Made by a program: the position numbers and the translations under genes. Under the pieces are notes generated by a model. It was not told the DNA's origin, searched no databases, and saw only the letters and a program-made list of their open reading frames with translations. Positions 1 through 9,839 of a DNA stretch of 64,000 nt are shown one piece after another (within the stretch, counting starts at the first letter, position 1; each line of letters opens with the position of its first letter). This DNA comes from Prorocentrum cordatum (Eukaryota > Sar > Dinophyceae > Prorocentrales > Prorocentraceae), in assembly GCA_963575745.1 (NCBI GenBank), contig CAUYUJ010001437.1, positions 37,231 through 101,230 on the forward strand, read 5' to 3'.

Positions 1-2530
1 CACGTTGTGCAACACTCGCTTGCGGAGTTGTCCCGCGAGCGAGGTTATCTTTCTCTGGCGCGCGACCGCAGCTGTGCGTCGGCCACGCTTGGTGATGCGG
101 CGAACTACACCACCAGCTGCATAGTCGACGCCTAAATTCCGCTCGCTCTGCACTGGCACAACCTGCTGAGAGCGGAGGACGGCAGCCAACCGTCTCCGCA
201 ACCTAAAGTGCGAGGCAAGCAATCTACTCTTGGGTCGGCTAACGGGAAGGTGCACCGACTGCAGCTCGCCGCGGAGCATGGTGGTGGCCCTGTCGAGGCA
301 CTGGTGGACTCGATCCTCTGAGCCAACTTGCGAAGCGCAAAGTCGTCCACCACCGCCCCGAGCTGAACTTCATCAGCTGTCTGGCGTGGGAACGCGGCCT
401 GGACTGCATCGAGCGGCGCCAGGGCAACCATCTGCAGGCACAGCGTCGCGAACTGACAGCCAGCAAGCACCGCTTGCTGCGTGCATATCGGGAGGGAATT
501 CATTCCTGCATACTCTAGCACACGGGGTGCTCTGTAGAGAGAGAGATGAGCAGCCGCAGCTGCCGCAGCGGAAAGTTGGTTCGACGCGCTGCCTCCAGCA
601 GCACGCCGTGACGGATATTCTCGAAGGCTTTGCGGAGGTCGAGCAGCGCAGTGCCTGCGGCGAGGTTGCGCCCGACCGCCCGCTCCGCAGTGGCAGCTTG
701 GATCCACGCCAAGCGCTCCGACCCCCTCCCCGACGTCGACCACCAGAACTCGCGAAAGTTCTCTTGCTGCCACTGCTGGAGGAGGGGCCGCCGCAGGCGT
801 CCTTGGACGCGCGCGCAGATGTGAAGCAGTGCGATCGGGCGGAGCCCGCCCGCACGCTTCAAGAGAAACGCGATCTTGGACCACGCGCGCGGCCAAGTGA
901 AAGAACTCTCGATGGCTAGGAGGAGCTGCCTAAAGCACTCGAGGCCCTCGTCGCATAGCTCGTCGAGCTGGCGAGAGCTGATCTGATCAAAGCCAGCTCC
1001 GCTGGCGGGCTTGAAGGAGCGCAAGCGGGCGCGGAGATCGGCGACCGAGAAATCGGGAAGCGGCGGCCCCATGTCTTGGGGCCAGCTCAACTTGTCCTCC
1101 AACTCCCCCACGCACCAGTACCGACTCCGCTCCTCCGCAAGTAGGCGCATCTCCTGCTCCTGCGAGGCAGGCGCGCCCCGAGGCGCCCCTGCCTCGTCGA
1201 AGGCAGGGCTGGCGTGCCACGGGATGACGGGCTTGGAGAGCGCGAAGAGTGCTCCCCCGCCGGCGGCGCTGTGCTTGCGGACCCACTCGCGCCATTCCTG
1301 ATCACGGCGCTGCTCGCCGCACCTCTGGTGGTAAGTGGCGGGGGCTCGAGCCTCCTGCGCGAGAAAGCTGGCAAGGCCCCAGTCCAGGTCGGCGGCTGCA
1401 TCAAGAAGAGCCATCCAAGGCCCCACGAGGGCCGAAGGCAGCGAGCCCGCGGAGCACCGTAGCCGCCGACACGCACTGAGGGTCGAAACTCGTTCGTCGA
1501 GTTTCTGAAAGTGCGAGAGCTCGTGCAAGACTTGACTGAGCGCACGGAACCAGACAGCGACGCCGGCGGTGCGAGGGAAGGGCAGCTGCCTGGGCGGGGG
1601 AAGCCTGCGTCTCTGAACGCGCAGCTCACGCGCGCGCCCGACGAAGGAGTTGCTGTTGCTGCCGTCGATCTGGTAGATCTCGATGAACTCCTGCTCCATA
1701 GCACTCACGAAGCTCTGCCAGATCTGATCAGGGTCGGAAGTGACGTCGATCAGGCTCTGGACGGACGCCCAGCGGTCGGAAGGCAGGTAGCACCCATGCG
1801 GGCGCAGCCGAGGGAACATTCTGGGTACATGAACATGTGGCAGCTGCACCTCCACGCGGCAGCACTTGAGCTCAACCTGCACGGGCTTGTGGTCCTTGGT
1901 GCCAGCGGCGGTGAGCAAGCGCACGCAGGAGTCGTAGTGCAGCCCACGCGAGACAGCGAACCAGTCCAGCGTGCGGGACGATCCTCGAACACAGGTGGCC
2001 AGCGAGGGAGCCAGAAGCACAGCGTCGAGCGTGTCGGGCCAGCCTGTGCTCTGCACCTCCTCTGGCGTGAAATTCCAGTCCCCAGATATCACGAAGGGCA
2101 TCCCGTACCGATGCAGAATGCCGCCCAACATTGTGAGAAGATGCCAGTTCTGAGCCGAGACGCCTTGCGAGTCATGCAAGTAGACGTTGGCCCACAAAAT
2201 CCCACCAGGGCGGAGGGCGGACAGATGAAGCACACTGATTCGCGCCTCAGCCACACAGAAACTCTGTTCAGGCAACTCGGCCATACCGAAACTGCGACGC
2301 ACCATCTGGAAGAGGCCTCCTGTGGTGCCACCAGCTGGTGTGACCTGGGCAGCGAGCCCCTTGGCCGACCAGCCCAACTGACGAAGACGGGCTTCCCAAG
2401 CTTGCACCTGGGCAAAGTGGTGCTCTTGAGCTGCCAGGGCATCGCCATCAAGGATGTCCTGGCTGCCGAGCACGCATTCCAATCCTGCACGGCCTGTCAC
2501 ATTGGCCGTGGTGGTGCGGAAGACGTTGTT
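1..2530 (-). pseudogene. LINE-A ORF2, EEP endonuclease-reverse transcriptase (frameshifted, partial)
   Basis: ORF2 enters in the +1 frame relative to ORF1 at 2530. EEP residues are visible: Asn in TANVTG (about residue 9), Glu in AQEHH (about 35), GDWNFTPEE (about 150), LDWF (about 187) and DHKP (about 213). A linker with a W..W....K motif follows, then RT: GAGFDQISS (about 515), LRPIALL, and motif A LLDLRKAFENI (about 633). The frame stops at 515. Homology continues in another frame through the RT4 segment VLAGCQFATLCL, motif C VVDDFAL (330-350), and in a third frame to a thumb motif NLGVDYAAG near position 110. It would nick target DNA and reverse-transcribe element RNA. The frame changes make this copy non-functional unless they are sequencing errors. 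Confidence 0.88.
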
Positions 2531-2534
2531 AAAG
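2527..2534 (-). promoter_or_regulatory. Candidate +1 frameshift site, LINE-A ORF1/ORF2 (CUU-UAA-C)
   Basis: ORF1 ends TCT CTT TAA C. Slipping +1 from CUU to UUU and skipping one base reads AAC AAC and enters ORF2 directly. The same Leu codon before a stop occurs at the LINE-B junction. Confidence 0.6.
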
Positions 2535-3542
2535 AGATTGCTGGCCAGCAGCCGCGGCGGGAGCGGTGCGGGCCTTCTTGGCATGATGCTCTTGCATGTG
2601 CTTGACCAGGGAGTCGAACACCTCTCGCGTGACCTTCTTGTCTGCGGCAACTCCTTGCATGTCATCAGCAGCGCCTGCATCACCTCCATGTGCCTGCACG
2701 GAGGTGTTGTAGAAGTCGCCGCTGGGGTCGGTGAAGTAGCTCCAGTCGGGCGCCTCAGGCATGGGAACATCAGCGCTGCCAGCAGCAGGAGCGCCGCCAC
2801 CGCCTGCGCCCACACAGGTTGCCGCCTCTGGGGCTGCCTGCGGCTCGGGATCCTCGGGGATCTTCTTGCGCAGCAGGGCGACCAGCGTTGTGAGGTGCTT
2901 GGACTCCTCGACGTTGGCAGTGGCCGCCTGTATCGTGCCGACCAAGGCCTCGATCTGCTTGCAGGCCTCGCGCGCCGACACAGGTGGCGCCGCGCCGCCC
3001 TGCGGCGCCAAGGCGTTGTAGGCCGCAGCGGCTTTGGCAGCAGCTGCCTCGCGCTGCGCCATGAGGTCCGCCAGGGTGGCGCGACAGTCGAGCACCTACT
3101 GCATAGCCTTGGCAGCCTGGTTCGTGGCCTTGTCGAGCTTGGCCTGGGCCTGGGTGACCTGGTTCTGCAGCACGTCGGAGTCCAGGCGGGCAGCGCGAGC
3201 GGCGGGCTGCGGTGCACCCTGGTCGAGTGCCCCCTTGTTGGCCACCCTTGCCCGAGCTTTGGCCGACCAGTCCGCCGAGACAGCGGCGAAGTCGGCGCCG
3301 GACATGCGCGCGTAGGCGGCGATCTGCTCGTCGGAGAACTGGCTGGGCGCAGGGCCTGGGGCGCCACGCGGGGGCGGCCCTTGAGCCTACTGGCCGCGAG
3401 GCTTGGGTGCAGCATGACGACCCGCCTGTCCAGGGAACCGCCCAGGCTGCCAGCCGCACATGTAGCAGCTCGACCTCGAAGCATAGTTGTGCTGGAACCC
3501 GCACCTCTTGTTGCCGCACGCCCAACGAGAGAAATCTCCCAT
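2529..3542 (-). pseudogene. LINE-A ORF1, zinc-finger/coiled-coil nucleic-acid-binding protein, with two in-frame TAG codons
   Basis: One frame of 338 codons from the first ATG after the spliced leader (3542) to TAA at 2529-2531. Near the N-terminus is a RanBP2-like zinc knuckle: WAC, four residues, C, then N and R, then CYMC (C-x4-C-x10-C-x2-C). The rest is Ala/Gln/Lys-rich and predicted to be helical (residues about 80-230), with a charged C-terminus ending KKARTAPAAAAGQQSL. By analogy with other LINEs it would bind the element RNA. Two TAG codons (3387-3389 and 3096-3098) interrupt the frame, each directly after CAG; both look like C-to-T changes in Gln codons. The end of the frame is CTT TAA C, and ORF2 is in the +1 frame at that point. 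Confidence 0.75.
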
Positions 3543-3655
3543 GTGCCTGGCGTAGGTGAATGGCAAAGGTGTGCGGGCTGAAACCGCAGCACAGTATCGG
3601 AGTAAGTGGAAAGCTGGTTGGGGTCGCGAACCCCTGGCCAAAAGAAACTCTCGTC

Positions 3656-3696
3656 CTCGAGCAAACGCTACGGACTTGAGCCAAAATGGCTACGGA
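3656..3696 (-). other. DinoSL spliced leader plus a second degraded spliced-leader relic
   Basis: Minus strand 3696 to 3675 is an exact match to the 22-nt dinoflagellate spliced leader (starts TCCGTAGCC, ends GGCTCAAG). It is followed immediately by TCCGTAGC and a shortened remnant ending CTCGAG (3674-3656), which looks like a second, older leader. No GT splice donor follows, so this is not a spliced-leader RNA gene. It is a retroposed leader at the 5' end of LINE-A. A tandem relic is what repeated trans-splicing and reinsertion leaves behind in dinoflagellate retrocopies. Confidence 0.9.
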
Positions 3697-4071
3697 CCCC
3701 TCCCCCTCCCCTCGTCCTCGTCCTCGTCGTCGTCCTCCTCTTCCTCCTCCTCCTTCTTCTCCTCCTCCTCCTCCTTCTTCTTCTTCTTCTTCTTCTTCTT
3801 CTTCTCCTCCTCCTCCTCCTCCTCCTCCTCCTCCTCCTCCTCCTCCTCCTCCTCCTCCTCCTCCTCCTCCTCCTCCTCCTCCTCCTCCTCCTCCTCCTCC
3901 TCCTCCTCCTCCTCCTCCTCCTCCTCCTCCTCCTCCTCCTCCTCCTCCTCCTCCTCCTCCTCCTCCCTCCTCCTCCTCCTCCTCCTCCTCCTCCTCCTCC
4001 TCCTCCTCCTCCTCCTCCTCCTCCTCCTCCTCCTCCTCCTCCTCCTCCTCCTCCTCCTCCCCTTCGGGCTG
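3697..4071. repeat. (TCC)n microsatellite
   Basis: About 375 bp of TCC/CCT trinucleotides with short CGT and TTC variants at the left end. It lies directly upstream of the LINE-A 5' end. Open frames of polySer, polyLeu, polyPro or polyGlu here are translations of the repeat. Confidence 0.97.
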
Positions 4072-4132
4072 ATCACGACGACGACGATGACGACGACGAC
4101 GACGGGATCGTTTCCCTTTCGGGACTGGTCTT

Positions 4133-4275
4133 AGGTCGGGCATGTCCTCCTGCAGGCGGGTTTTGGATAGTCCAAACATATGCAACAGCAATCAAGCAAA
4201 TGATAGAGGCATCGTCCCCATACTATTGATTTGCTGTTTTTGAATATTCCTCCTGTCGAGAGACACGCCCGACTT
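4133..4275. mobile_element. MITE-like element 1, copy 1
   Basis: A 143-bp segment with imperfect terminal inverted repeats: the left end starts AGGTCGGGCATGTC, and the right end, read in reverse complement, starts AAGTCGGGCGTGTC. Inner blocks TCCTCCTGCAGG and ACAGGAGGAAT also mirror each other. A second copy lies at 39822-39982 with the same ends. No coding capacity. Both copies are preceded by TGGTCTT and sit next to GAC-type microsatellites. Its class is unknown; it may be a foldback element moved by a transposase elsewhere. Confidence 0.6.
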
Positions 4276-4341
4276 ACGACTGATCACGACGATGACGACA
4301 GAGACGCGGAGGTCGGCGGCAGCGGCGCGGTGCCTCGCGGC

Positions 4342-4467
4342 GGGCGGCTCGCGAACCACGGGCGGCTCGCGCGCCGTGGGCGGCTCGCGTGCCGTGGGCG
4401 GCTCGCGCGCCGTGGGCGGCTCGCGCACCGTGGGCGGCTCGCGCGCCGTGGGCGGCTCGCGCCAGTC
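4342..4467. repeat. 18-bp tandem minisatellite
   Basis: About seven copies of an 18-bp unit close to GGCGGCTCGCGCGCCGTG. On the minus strand it reads as REPPTA repeats inside an otherwise unremarkable open frame, which I regard as repeat translation. Confidence 0.85.
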
Positions 4468-4479
4468 TGGGGGCGGCGC

Positions 4480-5300
4480 GCGGGCGCCCGCGGGCGACGG
4501 CTCGCGCTGGTGGCCCTCCACGAGCAGGTCGCGCTGTGCCTCGGCCGCCAGGCGTGCGGGCCGCCGGCGTCGTCAGCAGCCATCGCCGCCGCCGCCACTG
4601 CCATCGTGGTCGTCGTCGGAGCGGGGGGCTTCCCTGCGCAAGGCGAGCGAAGAACGCGCGCCCATGCCAGCAGGAGGGCCACGGGTGCGTGCTGTCGGAT
4701 GGGGATCCCCGCCATGACGGGAGCCACCCTCGGGGTCCGACAACCCGCACCGATACACACAGTTGGTCCTCCTCCCTCGGGCCCCCCTATGGGTGTGGAT
4801 GTGTGTTGATCGTTCGTCATGCTCCCTCCACTCTGTTTCATGTTGCACGCATGCTGATTGGCTCGCGGCGAACAAACGTCGTTGCGACTACCTCATCAAG
4901 CTGCTTATCTTCCTGGGCGGGGTCTGGGGGAGACCGGGGGGTGTGGGTGAGTGGGGTGCGCTTGTTTGGGGGTTCAGAAAGAGTGGCACGGGTGACGCCA
5001 GCCTTGGGCTGTGCAGAGTGCGCAAACAGACGGAAATCGGCGCTCACGGTGGGCCTTTCGCGTTTGTAACATATTGGCATTTGCTGAACCCTGCGCGCAT
5101 TGAGGGGCCAGGTCGGCCAGGGGCCAGTCGACGTGGGACCCAATGGGGGCGCTGGTGCTAGGCTGCGCAAAAACACATTGCTACAAACATCCGTAGCTGC
5201 GACGGGCTATTGTTTGAATGCCAGGATCGTGCGATCACTGTTCATTGTGCACTGACAGATGTCGCATATGACATGTGTGATTGTTTTGAACGTATAATCG
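4480..5300. other. Unannotated stretch, no supported gene
   Basis: GC-rich left part and a mixed-composition right part. I see no recognisable protein motif, RNA gene or conserved repeat. Short open frames on both strands lack domain signatures. Confidence 0.5.
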
Positions 5301-5309
5301 CAAACGTGA

Positions 5310-5440
5310 TATCCATGCATGTATGCATACATGAACGTATGCATGTATGTATGCCTGTATGTATATCTGTAGTCCGTATGTATGTATGTCTGCATCTATT
5401 TGAACATATCCACATATTTTTGACTATATCTAGATGTACG
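5310..5440. repeat. (TATG)n-like tetranucleotide repeat
   Basis: Degenerate ATGTATGC/TATGTATG repeats over about 130 bp, more AT-rich than the flanks. Confidence 0.75.
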
Positions 5441-5885
5441 CACGTATACGCTTGTTGCCTACGTGTGTTGGTACATTTAGATATCGAGCACGTAGGCGTT
5501 GTCGGCGGGCGTCTGTCTCTTGACTGTGAATCATGCAGTCTAGAACAGCTCCTCACTCCTATGGTCGTCTGCGAGGGGCCGTTGCAAGTCTTGTCGGATC
5601 TTCACCATCACCAGCACCACGGCCGCCCAAGCCCCCAGGACACCCCCATGATGGCCAAAGAGAGCCCCACGACGGCCGAAGAATGCTCCGAGAGAGCCGA
5701 AAGGGGCCGACAACTCCAGAGCGAACCAGAAGAGGACCCCCAGAGAGCTCCGAGGCCCCGCCCCCCGGGGATGCTGCCAAGAAGGCAGGAGGTCCCAAGA
5801 CCAGTCCACGAAGACGAGAACGGCGCCAATGCACCGTGCCATGTCTGGATTCCGTGCAGGCCCCCCTCTCACGCGGTGCGGGGGT
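5440..5885. other. Unannotated stretch between repeats
   Basis: Contains overlapping open frames on both strands (for example plus 5533-6015) of low complexity, with no recognised domain. Nothing supports a gene. Confidence 0.4.
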
Positions 5886-6006
5886 ACGGTGGGGGAGATG
5901 GAGGAGGACGAGGAGGAGGGGGATGAGGAGGTGGAGGAGGAGGAAGAGAAGGAGGTGGAGGCGGAGATGGAGGTGGAGAAGGAGGAGGGGGATGATGATA
6001 AGGAGG
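5885..6006. repeat. GGA/GAG microsatellite with LINE-B target-site duplication (3' copy, 5992-6006)
   Basis: Purine-rich GGA repeat on the 3' side of LINE-B. It ends with ATGATGATAAGGAGG at 5992-6006, which matches 12889-12903 on the other side of LINE-B exactly. The same kind of microsatellite continues beyond 12903, so LINE-B interrupts one GGA tract. Confidence 0.8.
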
Positions 6007-6042
6007 TGGTGGTGAGGGACGGCCATGAAGGCAGGTTCAGCG

Positions 6043-7731
6043 TCAGAAGAGCTCGCCGTCGGAGGCTTCAGACTCTCCGTCTGAACCGTCCACGGCCCGA
6101 CACTGCCCGAGTTCCTTCACCCTCGGCAGCTCAGACTCCAGAATCCCAAAGGCCGCAAGAACCGAATCTTGCGAGGGCAGTCCTGGACAAAAACCATCAG
6201 CAGCAGACGAGCTCGAGCTCGCGGCCACTGCTTCACATGAGTCCACGAATCCCTCGATCTCGACCTGTTCCTGGGAGCTCAACGGGCCAGAGGGACCGAA
6301 CACGAGGGATTTCGTGGTGGCGCGATAGTGTGGGTGCTTTCCAGCTCGGAGCCGATTCAGCTGGGTCCTGATCCCTGGGCTGGCGGGCTTCCCGAGACAT
6401 CGCTCCAGGAGGGTGCGGCCCAGACACCCCGACGTGTAGCCCCCGCACCGAAAACAGAAAACCACTTTGTCGCCTATCTTAGAAGGCGTCGCAATCGAGC
6501 ATCGGACTAAAGCATGCCGTCTAAAATAGAACGCGAATCGGGCCTCGTCGGCCCAGCACGGATCCACTCCTTCCTCCGCACCAACGACGCTCGACGGACC
6601 GACGACCTCCTCCTCCTCCTCGGCGGGGTCGGGAGGGGGCGGGGGCTCAGCAGGCAGCTCCTGGTCGAGTATCTGCAGCCCGACCGTGTCCTGCCTGCTC
6701 TGGCCGCTGGTGGCCATCAAAACTTCCAGCCTACCCGCCCACCTCCCTTGTTCGGCCACAAGGGCCTTGCAACCTCTAAAAAGTTGAGCATGGGAGTCCT
6801 CAGCTCCATGCATCCTTGCCCCTAGCTTCGCATGCTGACCCGCACTCGAGTTGGCCTTTTTCTCCCAGACCGTAGTGCGACCAGCTTCGATGTCATTCCT
6901 GGAAGCATGGGCCAGAGTCTTGTGGGCCTGGATGTCGCATCCCTCGAAGGCGGCCCAAAACGGGCTCCACATGTGGCCTCTCGGGGACCTCGCTTCAGCC
7001 CCAGACCCTGGGCCTCCGAGCAAGATGTCTAGAGTGGCCTTGCAATCTAGATGCAGCTTAAACGGAGCGATGCCAACTTGTGTGGGCATGTAAATGGCGA
7101 AGTCCTCGCCATCTTTGGCCGTCTGGCGGGGGCCGAAGCTGAGCGGCACAGGGCCGTAAGCAGTATGCAGCACGTTTCCCAGCCGATCTACCTGCGCGAG
7201 AGCCCAGCCCGCTCTGCAGACTCCTGGAAGAGAGGGCCACAATGCCGAACCGTCACTAAAGATGCACCCCGAGAGAAATCCACTGGCGGGCTTATTCACC
7301 CACCTGATCGTGGTCTCAGGCTCTACTCGAGGAATAAAGGCCAAGGGGCTGGGCATCACACGTGTCGCAAACCGCTCCCCAACGTCCTCCCCGCCGTCCA
7401 AGGCGCGCCGAGCACGAGACAAGCCAGGGGGAAACAGCGTCTCTTCTGACGCTGCTGTGTGCCGCACATTCGTACTGCCTGTGCCACAGCGCCCCCCGAG
7501 CCACCTTGCAAAGTTGACAGACATCAGAGCTGTGCAGCCCGTGCCCATGCACTCTGGCGTGCGGCCAATGCACATTGCACACAAGCGAGCGCAGCGCACG
7601 CTGGTGATGGGCCGCCCAGTCTTTGGTTTTACCCCTGAGGAGCGTTCCAAGGCCGGTCCAAAACACCGGAAACACACCATCGAGCCTCTGAGGGCCCTCG
7701 CCCCCAAGGCGCCCCACACTTTCCAACGCAA
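6043..7731 (-). pseudogene. LINE-B RNase H and C-terminal zinc-domain segment
   Basis: A single open frame. RNase H motifs are IFSDGSA (first Asp), KDGEDFAIYM (Glu), HLDCKATLDIL (Asp) and a His-rich final block HASRND. The usual closing Asp lies in the degraded segment KKANSSAGQHAK. After a Pro/Glu-rich linker there is a C-terminal motif FCFRCGGYTSGC, then C, then G....L.RL..GKHP. The same motif ends LINE-C ORF2. A CCHC knuckle (CQLCKVARGALWHRQYEC) lies just upstream, near 7450-7530, in a different frame. Confidence 0.8.
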
Positions 7732-8288
7732 GCCTGTCGGAGGCTCTGGTAGCTCCCTCGTGCACTAGTTCCCTGACCTCACAAGGCGAAAGCTGGCTGA
7801 GGTTCCAGACCGAACCTAAATCATCGCGGAGCCTGGTGCTGGTTAAAAACCTCCAGCCGATCCTGTCCAGGGAAAAACAAGCAACGTCCGCAGGCGACGA
7901 GGCGACCCTCCAAGGGTGGCGGTAGCGCGCCAGTTTTTCTATAGCCGCCTCCGTCGTCGCCCCCAGGATCAGCCTCGAAGGAAAACTACCCCAAACAGCC
8001 GTGGCCCATTGAAACACCACGTGCCCCGTGTACGCCACCAAGGGATCGCGCAGCCAACCCATCCTGAACGAATGGGGCCTGAGTCCTAGACTACAGCCCT
8101 TGGGGAGGCGACCGATACTCCGAGCAGCCGAAACTCGGAGACCGTGCATCGCTGACGGGGGGATGCCCATCACACTGCTCCCCCACAGGGCCACAGCGGT
8201 GGCCCCGACTCTTTGGATGGGGCCTACCTCAGCCCCTGCATCGCGTAAAATCTGAAGCCTACAAGCTCGAGATCTAGCATTCGCAAAC

Positions 8289-9195
8289 CTACTTCTGGCT
8301 ATCCCAACTCTTCGACAGGAACCCGACGCCGCGTCCGTTCCCAGATTTCGAGCCGTGTCCACTCGCGACGAGGGCGGGATACGCCGTTGCCCCATGGAGA
8401 AGCTTCTGCACTTCAGCACTACAGATGTACTTGGTCTTTTTCACCGCAACTGGAAGGTTAAGCCGATCGAAGTCCCCGAGCAGCGACTCGACACCCGAGC
8501 TGAGAACCGACGCAACCTGGATCGCCCTTCCACACGCCTGCAGCGCTATGTCATCTACCGCGTTTCTGATGTAGAGCTGCGGTCTCCCCTCTCCGGCCTT
8601 CAACAAGGGCCCTAGCAGGAGCAGCTTCGCCAAACACGTAGCCCCACTGCAGCCAGCTATCACCGAGCCGTTCGCGCGCGCGATGCTGGACACCGCTCCG
8701 CCGTAGAGCAGCGTGCGAGGGCACGTGTACACCGTGCGCAGGCACCGTAGCAGCCGTATGGGAAACTCGAATTGTAGAGCAGCTTTGTGCAGATCCTCAT
8801 GGGCAATGTGTTCGTAGAACTTTGACAGATCTAGTAGCGCGGTTCCAGACTCGAACCCGACACTCTTACAGTAGCTGCCCAGCAGGTTATGTATCCACCC
8901 CGCCCGTTCACATGTGGTGGTACTGCTTACACCCCAGAACACATCTTCCATATGCGCCTGCTCCCACTTTTTGAACAGAGGTTGACGGACCCTGGACCGG
9001 ATCTTCGCGAAGAACGCCAGAAGCCCAATGGGGCGGACCCCCCCCATCACTCCTGTCGATGAACACTATATTCGTCATGAACAACAGGAGGTCTTGCGGG
9101 TCCCTTTCGAACTGATGCAGCACGTCGACCAATCTGGCAACATATTCCCCGCTCAGATCCAGAACCCAACGTGGATGGAAACCATCCCACCCCAA
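8289..9195 (-). pseudogene. LINE-B reverse transcriptase segment
   Basis: Two overlapping frames carry the RT core. The first has GWDGFHPRWV (RT1). After a shift near 9045 the second has VRPIGLLAFFAKI (RT2), motif A LLDLSKFYEHI, RT4 SVIAGCSGATCLAKLLLLGP, and motif C AVDDIAL. The residue before the VDD core is Ala where most RTs have Tyr or Phe. The thumb continues in another frame below 8289. Confidence 0.85.
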
Positions 9196-9839
9196 CCCAC
9201 ATCTTCTGGTATACCTCTTACATACCCTTCGAAGCTGGTCTGCCGAGATGGGCGGCAGCTCGGGCTCCTCGGGCGGGATCGTCCAAGACGACGGGTGATG
9301 GGCCCCTCAACCCGCTGCAATCCAGAGCGGCGTCCAGACCTGCAACAGAAAACTGAGCGCCTCTTGCCCACAAACAGGGTGGCCTGATTCGTTCTGCAGG
9401 GACGTGGGGCTCGACAGAGTTCGCCTTGAAAACGCATGCGCTGCTTTGCCTCCTCCTTTGACAGACCCCGCCGCCCACTCCTTCCACTCCTTCAGGCTCT
9501 CCTTCGCGTCCTGCTTCCTCCTCCTGCAGACCTCCTTGTCTAACTCCTCCAGCACCTCCGAGTCCCCCTGAAGCTTTCCCTCTGAGGCGTCCCTGGCGAG
9601 CTCCACGAGCAACGAGGCAGAGATAACGCCCTCGACGGGCTGCGTGCAATCTATCATGCGCTCCAGCTTGCCGCGCCAGCTGGACAGAAACTCGCGGCCT
9701 CGACGGCCGACTGCGCCTGCAGCAGATTGGCGGCGGCGCTGAAGCAGGGCCTGGAAAGCAACCCAAGACGTAGTGGAGCTGGAGAAACGTCGCCTCTGGT
9801 CCTTCTCCCAGCGAGCCCCTAGAGGAACCTTCTGCATCC

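Larger units (their letters stand above)
1..3696 (-). mobile_element. LINE-A: non-LTR retrotransposon with spliced-leader 5' end (3' end outside window)
   Basis: Minus-strand element that begins at 3696 with a complete dinoflagellate spliced leader and runs off the window at position 1. The order is 5' leader (154 nt), ORF1 with a zinc finger and Ala-rich coiled coil, then ORF2 with an endonuclease/exonuclease/phosphatase (EEP) domain and a reverse transcriptase (RT). ORF2 is broken by at least two frame changes (near 540 and near 300), so the copy is probably dead. The 5' end abuts a GGA microsatellite, and the 3' target-site duplication cannot be checked here. The spliced leader shows that the inserted RNA had been trans-spliced. 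LINE identity is seen directly from the motifs; the clade assignment is inference. Confidence 0.9.

Noticed and set aside
3675-3696. Active spliced-leader RNA gene
   Set aside because: The leader is not followed by a GT donor or intron; it is followed by another leader relic and LINE sequence.
3556-4229. Long polySer, polyLeu, polyPro, polyGlu and polyGly open frames on both strands
   Set aside because: They are translations of the (TCC)n microsatellite in each phase; the same happens at every CCT/GGA tract.
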